Assembly: GCF_002844395.1 (NCBI RefSeq)
Contig: NZ_CP025197.1
Coordinates: 2,790,001 to 2,854,000 of the forward strand
Length of the DNA: 64,000 nucleotides
Source of the DNA: Acetivibrio saccincola
GTDB lineage: Bacteria; Bacillota; Clostridia; Acetivibrionales; Acetivibrionaceae
Direction: 5' to 3'
The translations under genes and the position numbers were made by a program. Positions 15,867 to 25,429 of this stretch are shown here, piece by piece (within the stretch, counting starts at the first letter, position 1; each line of letters begins with the position of its first letter). The notes under the pieces are model-generated. The model saw only the letters and a list, made by a program, of their open reading frames with translations, was not told the origin of the DNA and did no database searches.

Positions 15867-17795
15867 CTAATCTAATTCAAATGCACCTGTATATAGCTGG
15901 TAATACCTGCCCTTTTCCTTCAAAAGTTCATCATGCGTCCCCCTTTCTATAATTTTACCTTTTTCAAGAACCATTATGACATCAGAGTTTTGCACCGTTG
16001 AAAGCCTGTGGGCTATTACAAAAACTGTCCTTCCCTTCATAAGTGCATCCATACCCTCTTGTACGATTGCTTCAGTCCTGGTGTCTATGGAAGATGTTGC
16101 CTCATCTAAAATCATCACCGGCGGGTCTGCTACAGTCGCCCTTGCAATGGATATAAGCTGTCTTTGTCCCTGGGAAAGTTCACTACCATTCCCTGTAATT
16201 ACTGTATTATATCCTTCCGGAAGCATTCTTATGAATCCGTCTGCATTTGCAAGTTTTGCAGCCTGAATGCATTCCTCATCCGTTGCATCCAGTCTTCCAT
16301 ACCTGATGTTCTCCATAACCGTTCCTGAAAACAGGTTCACATCCTGAAGGACTATTCCCAAAGACCTTCTAAGATCTGATTTTTTTATTTTATTTATATT
16401 TATGCCGTCATAGCGGATTTTTCCGTCTGCCAGGTCGTAAAACCTGTTTATTAGGTTGGTAATGGTGGTTTTCCCGGCACCTGTAGCCCCGACAAAAGCT
16501 ACCTTCTGCCCCGGTTTTGCAAAAAGGGATATGTCGTGAAGTACAATCTCCTCTTCATTATAACCAAAGTCCACATTATAGAACCTCACTTCCCCCTTAA
16601 GAGGGATGTAGGTTACACTTCCATCTTCATTGGGATGTTTCCATGCCCAAAGGTCTGTTCTTTGGTCTGATTCCACCAGTTTTCCGTTTTCATACCTGGC
16701 ATTTACCAAGGTAACATATCCTTCGTCAGTCTCCGGTTCCTCATCCATAAGCTTAAATATCCTCTCAGCCCCTGCAATCGCCATAACAACTGCATTAAGC
16801 TGCTGGGATACCTGTGCAATGGGCTGCACAAAATTTCTGGAAAGCTGAAGAAATGAAGCAATCATACCAAGGGACAAAACCCCTGTTCCGGCTATACTTA
16901 TGTTAGGAACCCCGTTTACAGCAAGCACCCCACCTACAATGGCAATAAGAACATATAATAAATACCCTAAATTCATCATAACAGGCATGAGTATATTGGC
17001 ATACATATTTGCTTTTCCGGAATTTTCACAAAGCATCTGATTTTTTTTATCAAATTCTTCTATAACAGCTTTTTCGTGATTAAATACTTTTACAACTTTT
17101 AATCCATTAATCATCTCTTCAATGTATCCGTTTAAGTCTCCAAGGGTTTTTTGCTGCTCAACAAAAAACCGCCCGCTTTTTCCCACGATTTTTTTCACAA
17201 TTTTAAGGAGAACCAATACAAATAAAATAACAAATCCAGTGAGCCAAAGGCTTAGATACATCATAGATGCCACTACCGCTACTATAGTTACAACAGATGA
17301 AAATAAATGAGGAAGGCTCTGTGAAAGCATTTGCCTTAGTGCATCAACATCATTTGTATAATGACTCATAAGATCGCCATGACTGTGTGAGTCAAAATAC
17401 TTAATTGGAAGCCTTTGCATTTTTGCAAACATCTCATCCCGGATTTTCTTTAAAACACCCTGGGATACAAAGACCATAGTCCTGCTGTAAAAAAATGATG
17501 CAAGTACACCTATAATATATATACCACCTAAAAGTAAAATAACCCTGAAAAATCCTGAAAAATCAGGAACAGCTTCTGTTAACATAGGAGTTATATAATC
17601 ATCAATAAGAGCTTTTAAAAACAATGAAGATACTGCACCGGCAATTGAGCTTATTATTATGGAAATAACAACAAAAAACAATTTTATTTTATACCTGCCT
17701 AAATAAGATAAAAGTCTTTTTACCGCATCTTTATTTATATCTTTTATATTATGGGCTCCCATACCATGACCCCTTCTTCTCATAGGTCTAGACAT
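15867..17795 (-). CDS. Heterodimeric ABC exporter subunit with the canonical catalytic Glu
   Basis: The 642-residue half-transporter has six membrane segments (about residues 30-320) and a C-terminal nucleotide-binding domain. Walker A is GATGAGKTT, Walker B is VMILDEATSSID with the catalytic glutamate, and the switch histidine is in FVIAHRLSTVQ, while the signature is the altered LSQGQ. The partner encoded just upstream has a normal signature but lacks the Glu and His. This is the TM287/288, BmrCD and LmrCD arrangement with one degenerate ATP site, and suggests multidrug or lipid export. An insertion of about 40 residues before the NBD (DLWAWKHPNEDGSVTYIPL) is typical of this subunit. The start overlaps the partner gene by 8 bp. 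Confidence 0.92.
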   Translation of the reverse strand: MSRPMRRRGHGMGAHNIKDINKDAVKRLLSYLGRYKIKLFFVVISIIISSIAGAVSSLFLKALIDDYITPMLTEAVPDFSGFFRVILLLGGIYIIGVLASFFYSRTMVFVSQGVLKKIRDEMFAKMQRLPIKYFDSHSHGDLMSHYTNDVDALRQMLSQSLPHLFSSVVTIVAVVASMMYLSLWLTGFVILFVLVLLKIVKKIVGKSGRFFVEQQKTLGDLNGYIEEMINGLKVVKVFNHEKAVIEEFDKKNQMLCENSGKANMYANILMPVMMNLGYLLYVLIAIVGGVLAVNGVPNISIAGTGVLSLGMIASFLQLSRNFVQPIAQVSQQLNAVVMAIAGAERIFKLMDEEPETDEGYVTLVNARYENGKLVESDQRTDLWAWKHPNEDGSVTYIPLKGEVRFYNVDFGYNEEEIVLHDISLFAKPGQKVAFVGATGAGKTTITNLINRFYDLADGKIRYDGININKIKKSDLRRSLGIVLQDVNLFSGTVMENIRYGRLDATDEECIQAAKLANADGFIRMLPEGYNTVITGNGSELSQGQRQLISIARATVADPPVMILDEATSSIDTRTEAIVQEGMDALMKGRTVFVIAHRLSTVQNSDVIMVLEKGKIIERGTHDELLKEKGRYYQLYTGAFELD

Positions 17796-19542
17796 TTGCC
17801 ATTACGCCCCCTTTCACCTGTGACTCATAAACTTCCCTGTAAATCCGGCTTTTCTCCATTAGCTCATCATGTGTACCTATTTCAGTAATTTTTCCATTAT
17901 CCATTACAACAATTTTGTCAGCATCCTGAACTGAGCTGACTCTTTGGGCAATGATAATTTTTGTCGTGCCAGACAGTTCTTCTGTAAAGACCTTCTTTAT
18001 AAGTGCTTCTGTCTTTGTATCAACAGCACTTGTTGAATCGTCCAAAATAATTATTTTTGGCTTTTTTAGAAGAGCCCTTGCTATGGTAAGCCTCTGCTTT
18101 TGTCCTCCTGAAACATTAGTGCCCCCCTGCTCTATATATGTATCATATTTATCAGGAAACTCATTGATAAAACCATCTGCCTGGGCTATTTGTGCCGCTT
18201 TTTTAATCTCCTCATCCCTTGCATTTTCATCCCCCCATTTAAGGTTTTCCTTAATGGTACCTGAAAAAAGCACATTTTTTTGAAGCACAACAGCCACTTG
18301 ATCCCTCAAAGTCTTAAGGTCATATTCCCTTACATCCCGGCCTCCAACCTTTACAACACCCTTTGAAACATCGTACAGTCTTGGAATCAGTTGGATAAGA
18401 GTTGTCTTCGCCGAACCGGTACCACCTATTATTCCCACCGTCTCGCCGCTTTCAATTTTAAGGTTTATATTTTCTAATATCATCTTATCGGCTTTATCAG
18501 AATAGCAAAAACTTACATTTTTAAACTCAATACTCCCGTCTGCCACCTCAAATACAGGGTTTTCGCAGTTTTTAAGGTCAGTTTCCTCATTTATTAACTC
18601 AACTATTCTCTCTGCAGATGCCCTGGAAATAGTTATCATTACAAATATCATTGAAAGCATCATAAGGCTTATGAGAATTTGCATAACATAAGTCATAAGG
18701 CTCATAAGCTGTCCTGTTGTAAGTCCTAGTGCAGGGTTATTTCCTGATGCCACTATGGCTTTAGCCCCAAACCAGGATAAAAGAAGCATTGAACCAAACA
18801 TGCAAAACTGGATAAGAGGCATGTTAAATACCAGTATTTTTTCTGCCTTTGTGAATCTTTCGTATATCTCATTTGATATATCTGAAAATTTCTTTATCTC
18901 GTAATCTTCCCTTACAAATGCCTTTACAACCCTTATGCCCCTTAAATTCTCCTGAACTACATTATTAAGCTTGTCATATGTTTTAAATACCTTCCTGAAT
19001 ATAGGATGGGCATTTTTTATTATAAGGAAAAGTCCTATGCCTAATACAGGTATAGCTCCTAAAAATATCATGGAAAGTTCTTTATTTATCCTAAAAGCTG
19101 CAAACAAAGTAAATGCCAGCATAATAGGACTTCTTACAGCCCCTCTTATAAGCATTTGATATGAGTTCTGCACATTCATAACATCCGTTGTCAATCTTGT
19201 AATGATGCTGGATGTAGAAAATTTATCAATATTTGAAAAAGAAAACTTTTGAACATTATAAAACATATCCTGCCTTAAATTCTTTGCAAAACCGGCAGAT
19301 GCATGGGCTGCAGTTTTTCCTGCAAGAGCCCCGGACACTAAAGCTAAAAAAGCTGATAAAAGCAAAAAGGTTCCAAGCTTTAAAATTACACTCATATTTC
19401 CGGCACTAATTCCCTCGTCAACTAATTTTGCCATGATAAATGGAATTATAACTTCAAATAAAACTTCAAGCATTACCAAAACAGGTGTAAGTATTGAGGG
19501 TATTTTGTATTCTCTGATGCTTTTTGCCAAAGTTTTTATCAT
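17788..19542 (-). CDS. Heterodimeric ABC exporter subunit with degenerate catalytic residues
   Basis: The 584-residue half-transporter has six membrane segments and an NBD with Walker A GGTGSAKTT and an intact signature, VSGGQKQRL. Walker B ends in Asp (IIILDDSTSAVD instead of LDE), and the switch histidine is Gln (IIIAQRVSSVQ). This subunit therefore contributes the non-hydrolysing ATP site when paired with the downstream subunit. The ribosome site GGGAGGT lies across the stop codon of the MarR gene, 6 bp away, which indicates a three-gene operon. Expression is probably controlled by that MarR protein through the operator at 20041-20075. Confidence 0.92.
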   Translation of the reverse strand: MIKTLAKSIREYKIPSILTPVLVMLEVLFEVIIPFIMAKLVDEGISAGNMSVILKLGTFLLLSAFLALVSGALAGKTAAHASAGFAKNLRQDMFYNVQKFSFSNIDKFSTSSIITRLTTDVMNVQNSYQMLIRGAVRSPIMLAFTLFAAFRINKELSMIFLGAIPVLGIGLFLIIKNAHPIFRKVFKTYDKLNNVVQENLRGIRVVKAFVREDYEIKKFSDISNEIYERFTKAEKILVFNMPLIQFCMFGSMLLLSWFGAKAIVASGNNPALGLTTGQLMSLMTYVMQILISLMMLSMIFVMITISRASAERIVELINEETDLKNCENPVFEVADGSIEFKNVSFCYSDKADKMILENINLKIESGETVGIIGGTGSAKTTLIQLIPRLYDVSKGVVKVGGRDVREYDLKTLRDQVAVVLQKNVLFSGTIKENLKWGDENARDEEIKKAAQIAQADGFINEFPDKYDTYIEQGGTNVSGGQKQRLTIARALLKKPKIIILDDSTSAVDTKTEALIKKVFTEELSGTTKIIIAQRVSSVQDADKIVVMDNGKITEIGTHDELMEKSRIYREVYESQVKGGVMANV

Positions 19543-19548
19543 CCCCTA

Positions 19549-19992
19549 TTACCTCCCGTCAATTTCCATATTGTTTTTCATTCTCTCTATATAAGAAAAC
19601 AGCGTATCTTTTTCCTCCTGTGAAAAGCCCTTCATAAGCTTTGTCTCAACATTTCTAAGATCAGTTATTATAGCCTGGTAAATATCTTTAGCCTTTTTGG
19701 TTAAAACTAATTTTTTCAGTCTTGCATCTGAATCAACACCTTGTCTTTCAATAAGCCCCTTTTGTTCCATTATTTTTAGCACCCTTGATATAGTTGACCT
19801 CGTTATGGAAAACCTTTCTTCTAAATCTCTCTGGAATACATCCCTATTTTCATTCTGATACAAATATGCTATAATCCATCCATTTACTCCGCTTATCCCG
19901 TCTATATCTTGAAAATGTTGTGAATTTTCTATATGCCTCTTTATAAGATTAGTCAAAGAACGTATTTCCATTCCTATGGATTTCTGTTTCAT
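19549..19992 (-). CDS. MarR-family transcriptional regulator
   Basis: The 147-residue protein has a winged helix-turn-helix typical of MarR regulators: QRDLEERFSITRSTISRVLK as the recognition region and GLIERQGVDSDARLKKLVLT as the wing, flanked by dimerisation helices. The ribosome site CCGGAGGTG precedes the ATG. It is the first gene of the operon with the two ABC exporter subunits. A perfect 10-bp inverted repeat in the divergent promoter region is the likely binding site, so it probably represses its own operon and possibly the divergent MFS gene until a ligand binds. Confidence 0.92.
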   Translation of the reverse strand: MKQKSIGMEIRSLTNLIKRHIENSQHFQDIDGISGVNGWIIAYLYQNENRDVFQRDLEERFSITRSTISRVLKIMEQKGLIERQGVDSDARLKKLVLTKKAKDIYQAIITDLRNVETKLMKGFSQEEKDTLFSYIERMKNNMEIDGR

Positions 19993-20027
19993 ATTTCACC
20001 TCCGGATGTAAAAACTAGTGATAAATC

Positions 20028-20083
20028 TCTATAAAAAAATAATGTTGTATATCAATCAGTTTGACATACAACATTATAAATTG
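20028..20083. promoter_or_regulatory. Divergent promoters sharing a MarR-type operator
   Basis: AATGTTGTAT (20041-20050) and ATACAACATT (20066-20075) form a perfect 10-bp inverted repeat with a 15-bp centre. The -35 boxes of both promoters lie inside it. For the MarR operon, on the minus strand, TTGATA (20050-20055) has a 16-bp spacer to TATAGA (20028-20033). For the MFS gene, TTGACA (20061-20066) is followed by an AT-rich -10 region near 20084. Binding would block both. Confidence 0.65.
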
Positions 20084-20170
20084 ATTATTTTTATATGTCA
20101 ATATTTCTTTATTGCATTAACAATATTATAATATTAATAAAAAATTATTGATATTTTTAAGGAGAAGATA

Positions 20171-21370
20171 ATGGTTTTAACAGTTTTATTAATAATAATT
20201 TACTTAGCTTTTATAAGTTTAGGGCTGCCTGATTCACTCTTAGGAGCAGCGTGGCCGTCAATGTACCCGGACATGAAAGTCCCCATTTCCTATGCAGGCA
20301 TTGTTTCCATGATTATTTCGGGAGGAACTATAGTATCCAGTCTTTTTAGTGACAGGCTTATTAGAAAATCAGGAACCGGTTTGGTTGCTTTTATAAGTAC
20401 ATTAACCACATCACTGGCTCTCTTTGGATTTTCATTTAGCAAAAAGTTTTATATGCTGTGCCTTTTTGCAATTCCCTTAGGACTTGGGGCAGGGGCAATA
20501 GATGCTGCCCTTAATAATTTCGTGGCCCTTTACTACAAAGCAAAACATATGAGCTGGCTTCACTGCTTCTGGGGTGTCGGTGCCATGACCGGACCTGTTA
20601 TAATGTCTTATTTTCTGACACAAGGTTATGCATTCCGGCTTGGCTACCGCACCGTTGCAATTATTCAGCTTTTCCTGTCTGTAGTGTTAATTGCCTCCCT
20701 GCCATTTTGGAAAAAAGCAGAAATAAATAGTACTACCCCGCCAGAAAAAGGTAACCAGGAAAAAGGAATACAAGACCATAAAATTATAAGCAAAAAGGAA
20801 CTTTTAAAGCTGCCGGAAGTAAAACAGGCATTAACAGCATTTTTCTGCTACTGCTCCATAGAGGCAACAATGGGACTTTGGGGAAGCAGTTTTGCAGTTA
20901 TTGCCCACGGGGTTCAGACAGATACAGCGGCAAGATGGGCATCTCTTTTTTATTTTGGTATTACCTTTGGAAGGTTTCTATCAGGATTTGTCACGCTTAA
21001 ACTAAACAACAGGCAAATGGTTCTCCTGGGAGAAGCCTTAATTGCGGCGGGAATGGTTATGATTATGCTGCCATTTGGGAAAATCAGCTCCCTGGTAGGG
21101 TTCATATTGGCAGGAATAGGCTGTGCACCTATTTTTCCAAGCTTACTGCATGAAACCCCTGCAAATTTTGGAGCAAAATACTCCCAATCAGTTATGGGAC
21201 TGCAAATGGCAAGCGCTTATATTGGAACTACATTTATTCCCCCGCTTTTTGGTGCTCTGGCATTAAAAACAAGTTATTTACTTCTCCCATTCTTCACCAG
21301 CACTGTGCTTGTGCTTATGTTTATAATGGTTAATCTTTTGAATAAGCGCGTAGATGAAAAAAACAAATGA
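20171..21370 (+). CDS. MFS transporter (FucP-like sugar/drug branch)
   Basis: The 399-residue protein has 12 predicted membrane segments. Motifs include LGLPDSLLGAAWPSMYPDM near the start, SDRLIRKSG in the first cytoplasmic loop, the GLGAGAIDAALNNFVALYY segment, and HCFWGVGAMTGP, all seen in the FucP/YfkF-like branch of the major facilitator superfamily. AAGGAG sits 6 nt before the ATG. It is divergent from the MarR-ABC exporter operon and shares its operator, so co-regulation is likely. The substrate cannot be predicted. Confidence 0.88.
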   Translation: MVLTVLLIIIYLAFISLGLPDSLLGAAWPSMYPDMKVPISYAGIVSMIISGGTIVSSLFSDRLIRKSGTGLVAFISTLTTSLALFGFSFSKKFYMLCLFAIPLGLGAGAIDAALNNFVALYYKAKHMSWLHCFWGVGAMTGPVIMSYFLTQGYAFRLGYRTVAIIQLFLSVVLIASLPFWKKAEINSTTPPEKGNQEKGIQDHKIISKKELLKLPEVKQALTAFFCYCSIEATMGLWGSSFAVIAHGVQTDTAARWASLFYFGITFGRFLSGFVTLKLNNRQMVLLGEALIAAGMVMIMLPFGKISSLVGFILAGIGCAPIFPSLLHETPANFGAKYSQSVMGLQMASAYIGTTFIPPLFGALALKTSYLLLPFFTSTVLVLMFIMVNLLNKRVDEKNK

Positions 21371-21377
21371 ACTAAAA

Positions 21378-21411
21378 AATAATGGTGTTTTTACAACACC
21401 ATTATTTTTTT
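21378..21411. terminator. Bidirectional intrinsic terminator
   Basis: AATAATGGTGTT (21378-21389) pairs perfectly with AACACCATTATT (21395-21406), with T-runs on both sides. It can end both the MFS gene and the convergent reductase gene. Confidence 0.9.
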
Positions 21412-21456
21412 ATCTCAATATATAAAAATATAAAAACATGCCATATTAATTAAAAC

Positions 21457-23388
21457 TTATATACTAAGTCCAAGTTTGGCGCCCGCATAAATGGCATCGG
21501 TAATGTCGCCGGGTTTGTTGGCATCCCCTATAACATGCGTCTTCTTCCCAGCTTCCTTCATTATTTCTTCCAAAGGATTGTAGGATTTTACACCTACCGC
21601 CAAAACTATAGTGTCAAATCCACTTAACCTTTCCTCAGCTCCTTCTCTTTCCACAACTACACTGTCTTTGGAAAGGGCTTTTACTTTTGTTTTTGTCAGC
21701 ATATTTACACCGTATTTTTTTAGTCTCTCAATGAGCAGAAAACGTACATCCTGGTGTTCTTCCTCAGCTATTGCATCTTTCATTTCCACAATGGTCACCC
21801 GGCGGTTTTGGTTTGCAAGCATTTCTCCGGTCTCTGCACCTACCTGTCCGCCGCCGATGATAATTACCCTGTCCCCTGGTACTACCTTTCCTGCAAGGAC
21901 ATCAATTGCTTGTACGGCACCTGCTTCTTCTATGCCGTCAAAGGGCGGGCAAATTGGCTCTCCGCCTGTAGCCAGCACAACTTCATCAAAATCTTTAACG
22001 GTTTCTAAATTTGCCTCTACACCAAAATTATAGGTAACACCGTATTTTTTCCCTAATCTCATATAAGTCTGGACAGCCTTTAAAAGTTCCTGCTTATACG
22101 GCGGTCTTGCCCCAAGTGCAATTTGCCCTCCGGGTACATTTGCTTTGTCAAAAACAGTGACAGAATGACCCCGCTTTGCAGCCACCCAGGCAGTTTCAAG
22201 TCCTGCAGGACCTGCTCCTATAATGGCAATTTTCTTTTTCACTTCCGGAGGGTTGAATTTCATAATTCCCTCTTTTCCTGTGAATGGATTGTATGTGCAG
22301 GATACTCCGGTATCCCACTCATCCCTGCCGCCTGCTTCTGAACATCTCTGAAGACAGGCTACACAAGGAATTATCTCGTCAATACGGTTTTCCTTTACCT
22401 TGTTTGGAAATTCAGGGTCTGCCAAAGAAGGTCTTCCTAAAGACACAAGGTCTGCCGAACCTGAACTTATAATATCCTCTGCAACATATGGATCTACAAT
22501 TCTTCCTGTTATAATAACGGGAATATTAAGAACCTCTTTTATAAATGCTGAGTTTGAAGCATTAAATCCTGGAGGCAACGCCTGGGGAGCCAGTGTTTTA
22601 TAAGTTGTCCCGTATGCCCCGCCAATGGAGACACTAATTACATCCGCTCCGGCTTCTTCCAGCATTTTAGCAGCTTTTCTGGCCTGTCTTACACCCCAGC
22701 TGTCATGCTCCGACTCTTCTGCACTGATTCTCACACTTACCGGAAAGTCCTTACCGCACTTTTCTTTGATTCCCTTTACAATTTCCGTAGGAAATCTCAT
22801 GCGGTTGTGAAAATGCCCGCCAAATTCATCTAAGCGTTTGTTTGAATATGGTGACATAAATTGTGCAATCATGTATTGATGTGCACCATGAAGCTCCACG
22901 CCATCGTACCCTGCTTCTTTTGCTCTAACCGCTGCATTTACATATTTTTCAATTAGTTGATAAACTTCTTCTGTGCTTAGTTCTCTGGGAATTTCCTTAT
23001 TTACAGGACTTGCTATAGAAGATGGGGCAACAGGCTGTGTACCGGTAACCATGGAGTAGGAGAGGCGCCCTGCATGGTGTAATTGGGAAAAAATCACCCC
23101 GCCGTTTTTATGAACTTCCTGGGTTAATCTTTTGTGCCCTTCAATAAAAGAGTCGTCCCAAATTCCCAATTGACCTGGTAGAGCCATTCCTACAGGGTCT
23201 ACACATGTAAATTCCGTAACTATTAACCCGTAGCCTCCTTTGGCTCTGGCAACATAGTAATCAATTGTACGCTGGGAAACTTGTCCATCAGGTTCTCCCA
23301 GGTGGGAACCCATAGCTGGTACTATATAACGGTTTTTTAACTCTACTGCCCCGATTTTTATGGGGGATAAGGATTTGGAAAAATTCAT
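21457..23388 (-). CDS. Old-yellow-enzyme / 2,4-dienoyl-CoA reductase family flavoprotein
   Basis: The 643-residue enzyme has an N-terminal FMN TIM barrel (about 1-340; NRYIVPAMGSHL, HHAGRLS, ELHGAHQYMIAQFMSPYSN) and a C-terminal pyridine-nucleotide disulfide-type domain with GAGPAGLETAW and a second dinucleotide fold, IIIGGGQVGAETGEML. Between them CVACLQRC and a later Cys (VSCTYNP) bind a 4Fe-4S cluster. This matches FadH/BaiCD/trimethylamine-dehydrogenase-type enoate reductases; the substrate is unknown. The start is the ATG at 23386-23388, after AGGAGAG; a TTG six codons upstream overlaps that site. It is monocistronic, with a strong terminator. Confidence 0.92.
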   Translation of the reverse strand: MNFSKSLSPIKIGAVELKNRYIVPAMGSHLGEPDGQVSQRTIDYYVARAKGGYGLIVTEFTCVDPVGMALPGQLGIWDDSFIEGHKRLTQEVHKNGGVIFSQLHHAGRLSYSMVTGTQPVAPSSIASPVNKEIPRELSTEEVYQLIEKYVNAAVRAKEAGYDGVELHGAHQYMIAQFMSPYSNKRLDEFGGHFHNRMRFPTEIVKGIKEKCGKDFPVSVRISAEESEHDSWGVRQARKAAKMLEEAGADVISVSIGGAYGTTYKTLAPQALPPGFNASNSAFIKEVLNIPVIITGRIVDPYVAEDIISSGSADLVSLGRPSLADPEFPNKVKENRIDEIIPCVACLQRCSEAGGRDEWDTGVSCTYNPFTGKEGIMKFNPPEVKKKIAIIGAGPAGLETAWVAAKRGHSVTVFDKANVPGGQIALGARPPYKQELLKAVQTYMRLGKKYGVTYNFGVEANLETVKDFDEVVLATGGEPICPPFDGIEEAGAVQAIDVLAGKVVPGDRVIIIGGGQVGAETGEMLANQNRRVTIVEMKDAIAEEEHQDVRFLLIERLKKYGVNMLTKTKVKALSKDSVVVEREGAEERLSGFDTIVLAVGVKSYNPLEEIMKEAGKKTHVIGDANKPGDITDAIYAGAKLGLSI

Positions 23389-23478
23389 CTTATCTCTCCT
23401 GTTCAAAATTGTATTTTAATTTAGTTTTCCCCTAAACTTATCTTATTCAAACAAAATTTTTAGACAATAGAACCATAT

Positions 23479-23943
23479 TTAATTATTTTCTTTTAAATTA
23501 ATGGTAATATCAAATTCCCCAATTGGGGTGGTCAGCGGTAAAAGCAACGCCTTTTCCTTCTCCCAGGGTGAAGGGTTGTACTCACCTATAAAAATTTCCG
23601 GAGGAGTAATATCACAGCTTAAATTGTGTTCAGATAAAAAAATAAATGCATTTCCTCCGATAATATTTGCTACTTCACCCAAAGCAGAAGTTGTAAACTT
23701 ATCTATTTTATCCATTTCCATTCCGGACATGATTTTCACCAATTCTAAAGTCATATCTTTAGGGAAGCTAAACAGTATTGCTCCTTTTAAATCACCCTTT
23801 ACCCCAAGCTTAACATTTGCATCCTTGCTGTTTTTAAGTTCTTCCACCAATTTTAATTCGCCCCTCTTAGGCTCTATATCAACTAATAATTGAAAAACCT
23901 CTTTCGTTGCCTTATAAAAGGAATTTACATATTCTGCTTTCAT
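23479..23943 (-). CDS. cheX: CheX-like chemotaxis phosphatase
   Basis: The 154-residue protein matches the CheX/CheC/FliY phosphatase fold. The family motif is seen in SALGEVANIIGGNA, with conserved Glu and Asn residues that act on CheY-phosphate. Only one such motif is present, as in CheX. Its ATG overlaps the stop of the hemerythrin gene (TAATG), so the two are translationally coupled. No other chemotaxis gene is nearby, so it may serve a stand-alone response regulator. Confidence 0.83.
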   Translation of the reverse strand: MKAEYVNSFYKATKEVFQLLVDIEPKRGELKLVEELKNSKDANVKLGVKGDLKGAILFSFPKDMTLELVKIMSGMEMDKIDKFTTSALGEVANIIGGNAFIFLSEHNLSCDITPPEIFIGEYNPSPWEKEKALLLPLTTPIGEFDITINLKENN

Positions 23944-24362
23944 TATACTTTTCCTCCTTTGCTTCTTACATATTCTCCAATTTTCTGATCCATGTTTCCA
24001 ACATGCATAATAAGCCAGGCCATAAGCTTTCCCCCAAATTCCTGTATCTTTTCCTCAGTAAAGCCCTCTTCTTCAAATATTTTAACGTAATTATTTATGC
24101 CTTCCCTGAATTTAGCATGTGCCTCTCTGTGAGTTTCAATGTCCGGATAATTAATTTGTTCCTGATAAATCTCTTCTTCATTGAAATGGTCAATTACATA
24201 ATCCTTCATAAAAATCATTGTCTCTTTTACTTTATCAACTCTGGCATCCCAGTCTTCTTCACTTCTGATAACCTTGGTAAACTCTGAAACCCGTCTGAAA
24301 AGTTCTTCATGCTGCTTATCAATATGCTCTACACCTATTTTGTACTTTTCTTTCCACATCAT
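23943..24362 (-). CDS. Bacteriohemerythrin
   Basis: The 139-residue protein is a single-domain hemerythrin that binds O2 at a di-iron site. The metal ligands are visible in order: His in GVEHIDKQHEEL, His in DHFNEEE, the HREAH pair, and a C-terminal His and Asp in MHVGNMD. The length is standard. The ribosome site GAGGGA precedes two ATG codons. Coupling with the CheX-like gene suggests a role in oxygen or redox behaviour, or O2 protection of this anaerobe. Confidence 0.93.
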   Translation of the reverse strand: MMWKEKYKIGVEHIDKQHEELFRRVSEFTKVIRSEEDWDARVDKVKETMIFMKDYVIDHFNEEEIYQEQINYPDIETHREAHAKFREGINNYVKIFEEEGFTEEKIQEFGGKLMAWLIMHVGNMDQKIGEYVRSKGGKV

Positions 24363-24520
24363 TTTTTAATCCCTCTTTTCCAATTTTAATTTTGCTTTTA
24401 TACCCTTTAACTGCCCTTTTATTACTTTTAAATATACAGTATAATATTCTTTATTACTTTATCTTTCGGTAGTAATACTAAATATCTTTATAGAAAAATT
24501 TTGATTAGGAAGGGATTGTA

Positions 24521-25246
24521 ATGGCAAGTTTTTTAAATGAAAGAAAAATACTTTCCTATGTAAGAAAAGCAATTGAAGATTTTAATATGATAGAAAACGG
24601 TGATAAAATAGCCGTAGGCGTATCAGGAAAAGACAGCATTACTTTGCTTATAGCTTTAAGGCGTCTTCAGGAATTTTTAAATAAAAAATTTTCTGTAGAA
24701 GCAGTTACCCTTACACTAGGAATAGGTAAGTACAATTTGGATTATATACAAGAATTATGTAATAACCTTGAAATTAATTATACAGTAGAAGAAACTCTAA
24801 TTGGAAAAATAGTTTTTGAAGTGAGAAAAGAAAAAAATCCTTGTTCCCTTTGTGCAAATATGAGAAGGGGGGCTTTAAATAATTTAGCTAGGAAATTAGG
24901 ATGCAATAAAGTTGCTCTTGGGCATCACAGGGACGATTTGATGGAAACTTTGTTGCTCAATATTCTGTTTGAAGGAAAGATTTCCACCTTTTCACCCGTT
25001 ACATACTTAAGCAGGATGGATTTAAATGTAATTAGACCTTTAATTTACACCAAGGAAGAAGATATAAAGGAATTTATAAATGCCAATAATATTATTTCTA
25101 TTAAAAACCCATGTCAGATAGACGGACTGACAAAGCGGCAATATATAAAAAATCTTTTAGGAGAAATATCCAAGGATAACAAATACATAAAGGAAAATAT
25201 TTTTGGAGCAATCCGCCGGTCTAAAATTGAAGGTTGGGATATATAA
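24521..25246 (+). CDS. TtcA-family tRNA 2-thiolation protein
   Basis: The 241-residue protein has an N-type ATP pyrophosphatase PP-loop (VGVSGKDS), a CxxC motif (CSLC) after about 110 residues, and a later Cys in KNPCQIDG. This is the pattern of TtcA-type enzymes that bind a 4Fe-4S cluster and thiolate a tRNA cytidine. GHHRDDLMETLLLN is the conserved helix of the family. The PP-loop reads SGKDS rather than the usual SGGKDS. It could instead be one of the clostridial TtcA-like paralogues of unknown target. AGGAAGGG precedes the ATG. Confidence 0.82.
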   Translation: MASFLNERKILSYVRKAIEDFNMIENGDKIAVGVSGKDSITLLIALRRLQEFLNKKFSVEAVTLTLGIGKYNLDYIQELCNNLEINYTVEETLIGKIVFEVRKEKNPCSLCANMRRGALNNLARKLGCNKVALGHHRDDLMETLLLNILFEGKISTFSPVTYLSRMDLNVIRPLIYTKEEDIKEFINANNIISIKNPCQIDGLTKRQYIKNLLGEISKDNKYIKENIFGAIRRSKIEGWDI

Positions 25247-25429
25247 ATAGGATATTTAAAATATAAAAGAATTATAGACAAATTATAAATGTTAGTTTTA
25301 TCCAGTTTAATTTTCATTGACAAAAGGCTGTTTTAACAATTATAATAAGGATATCGGTTAAGTTTCTTAAATGTTTTATACCTTTTTAAAGTTCTGTTGT
25401 TAAACAATACACCCTAAGGAGTGAGCATA

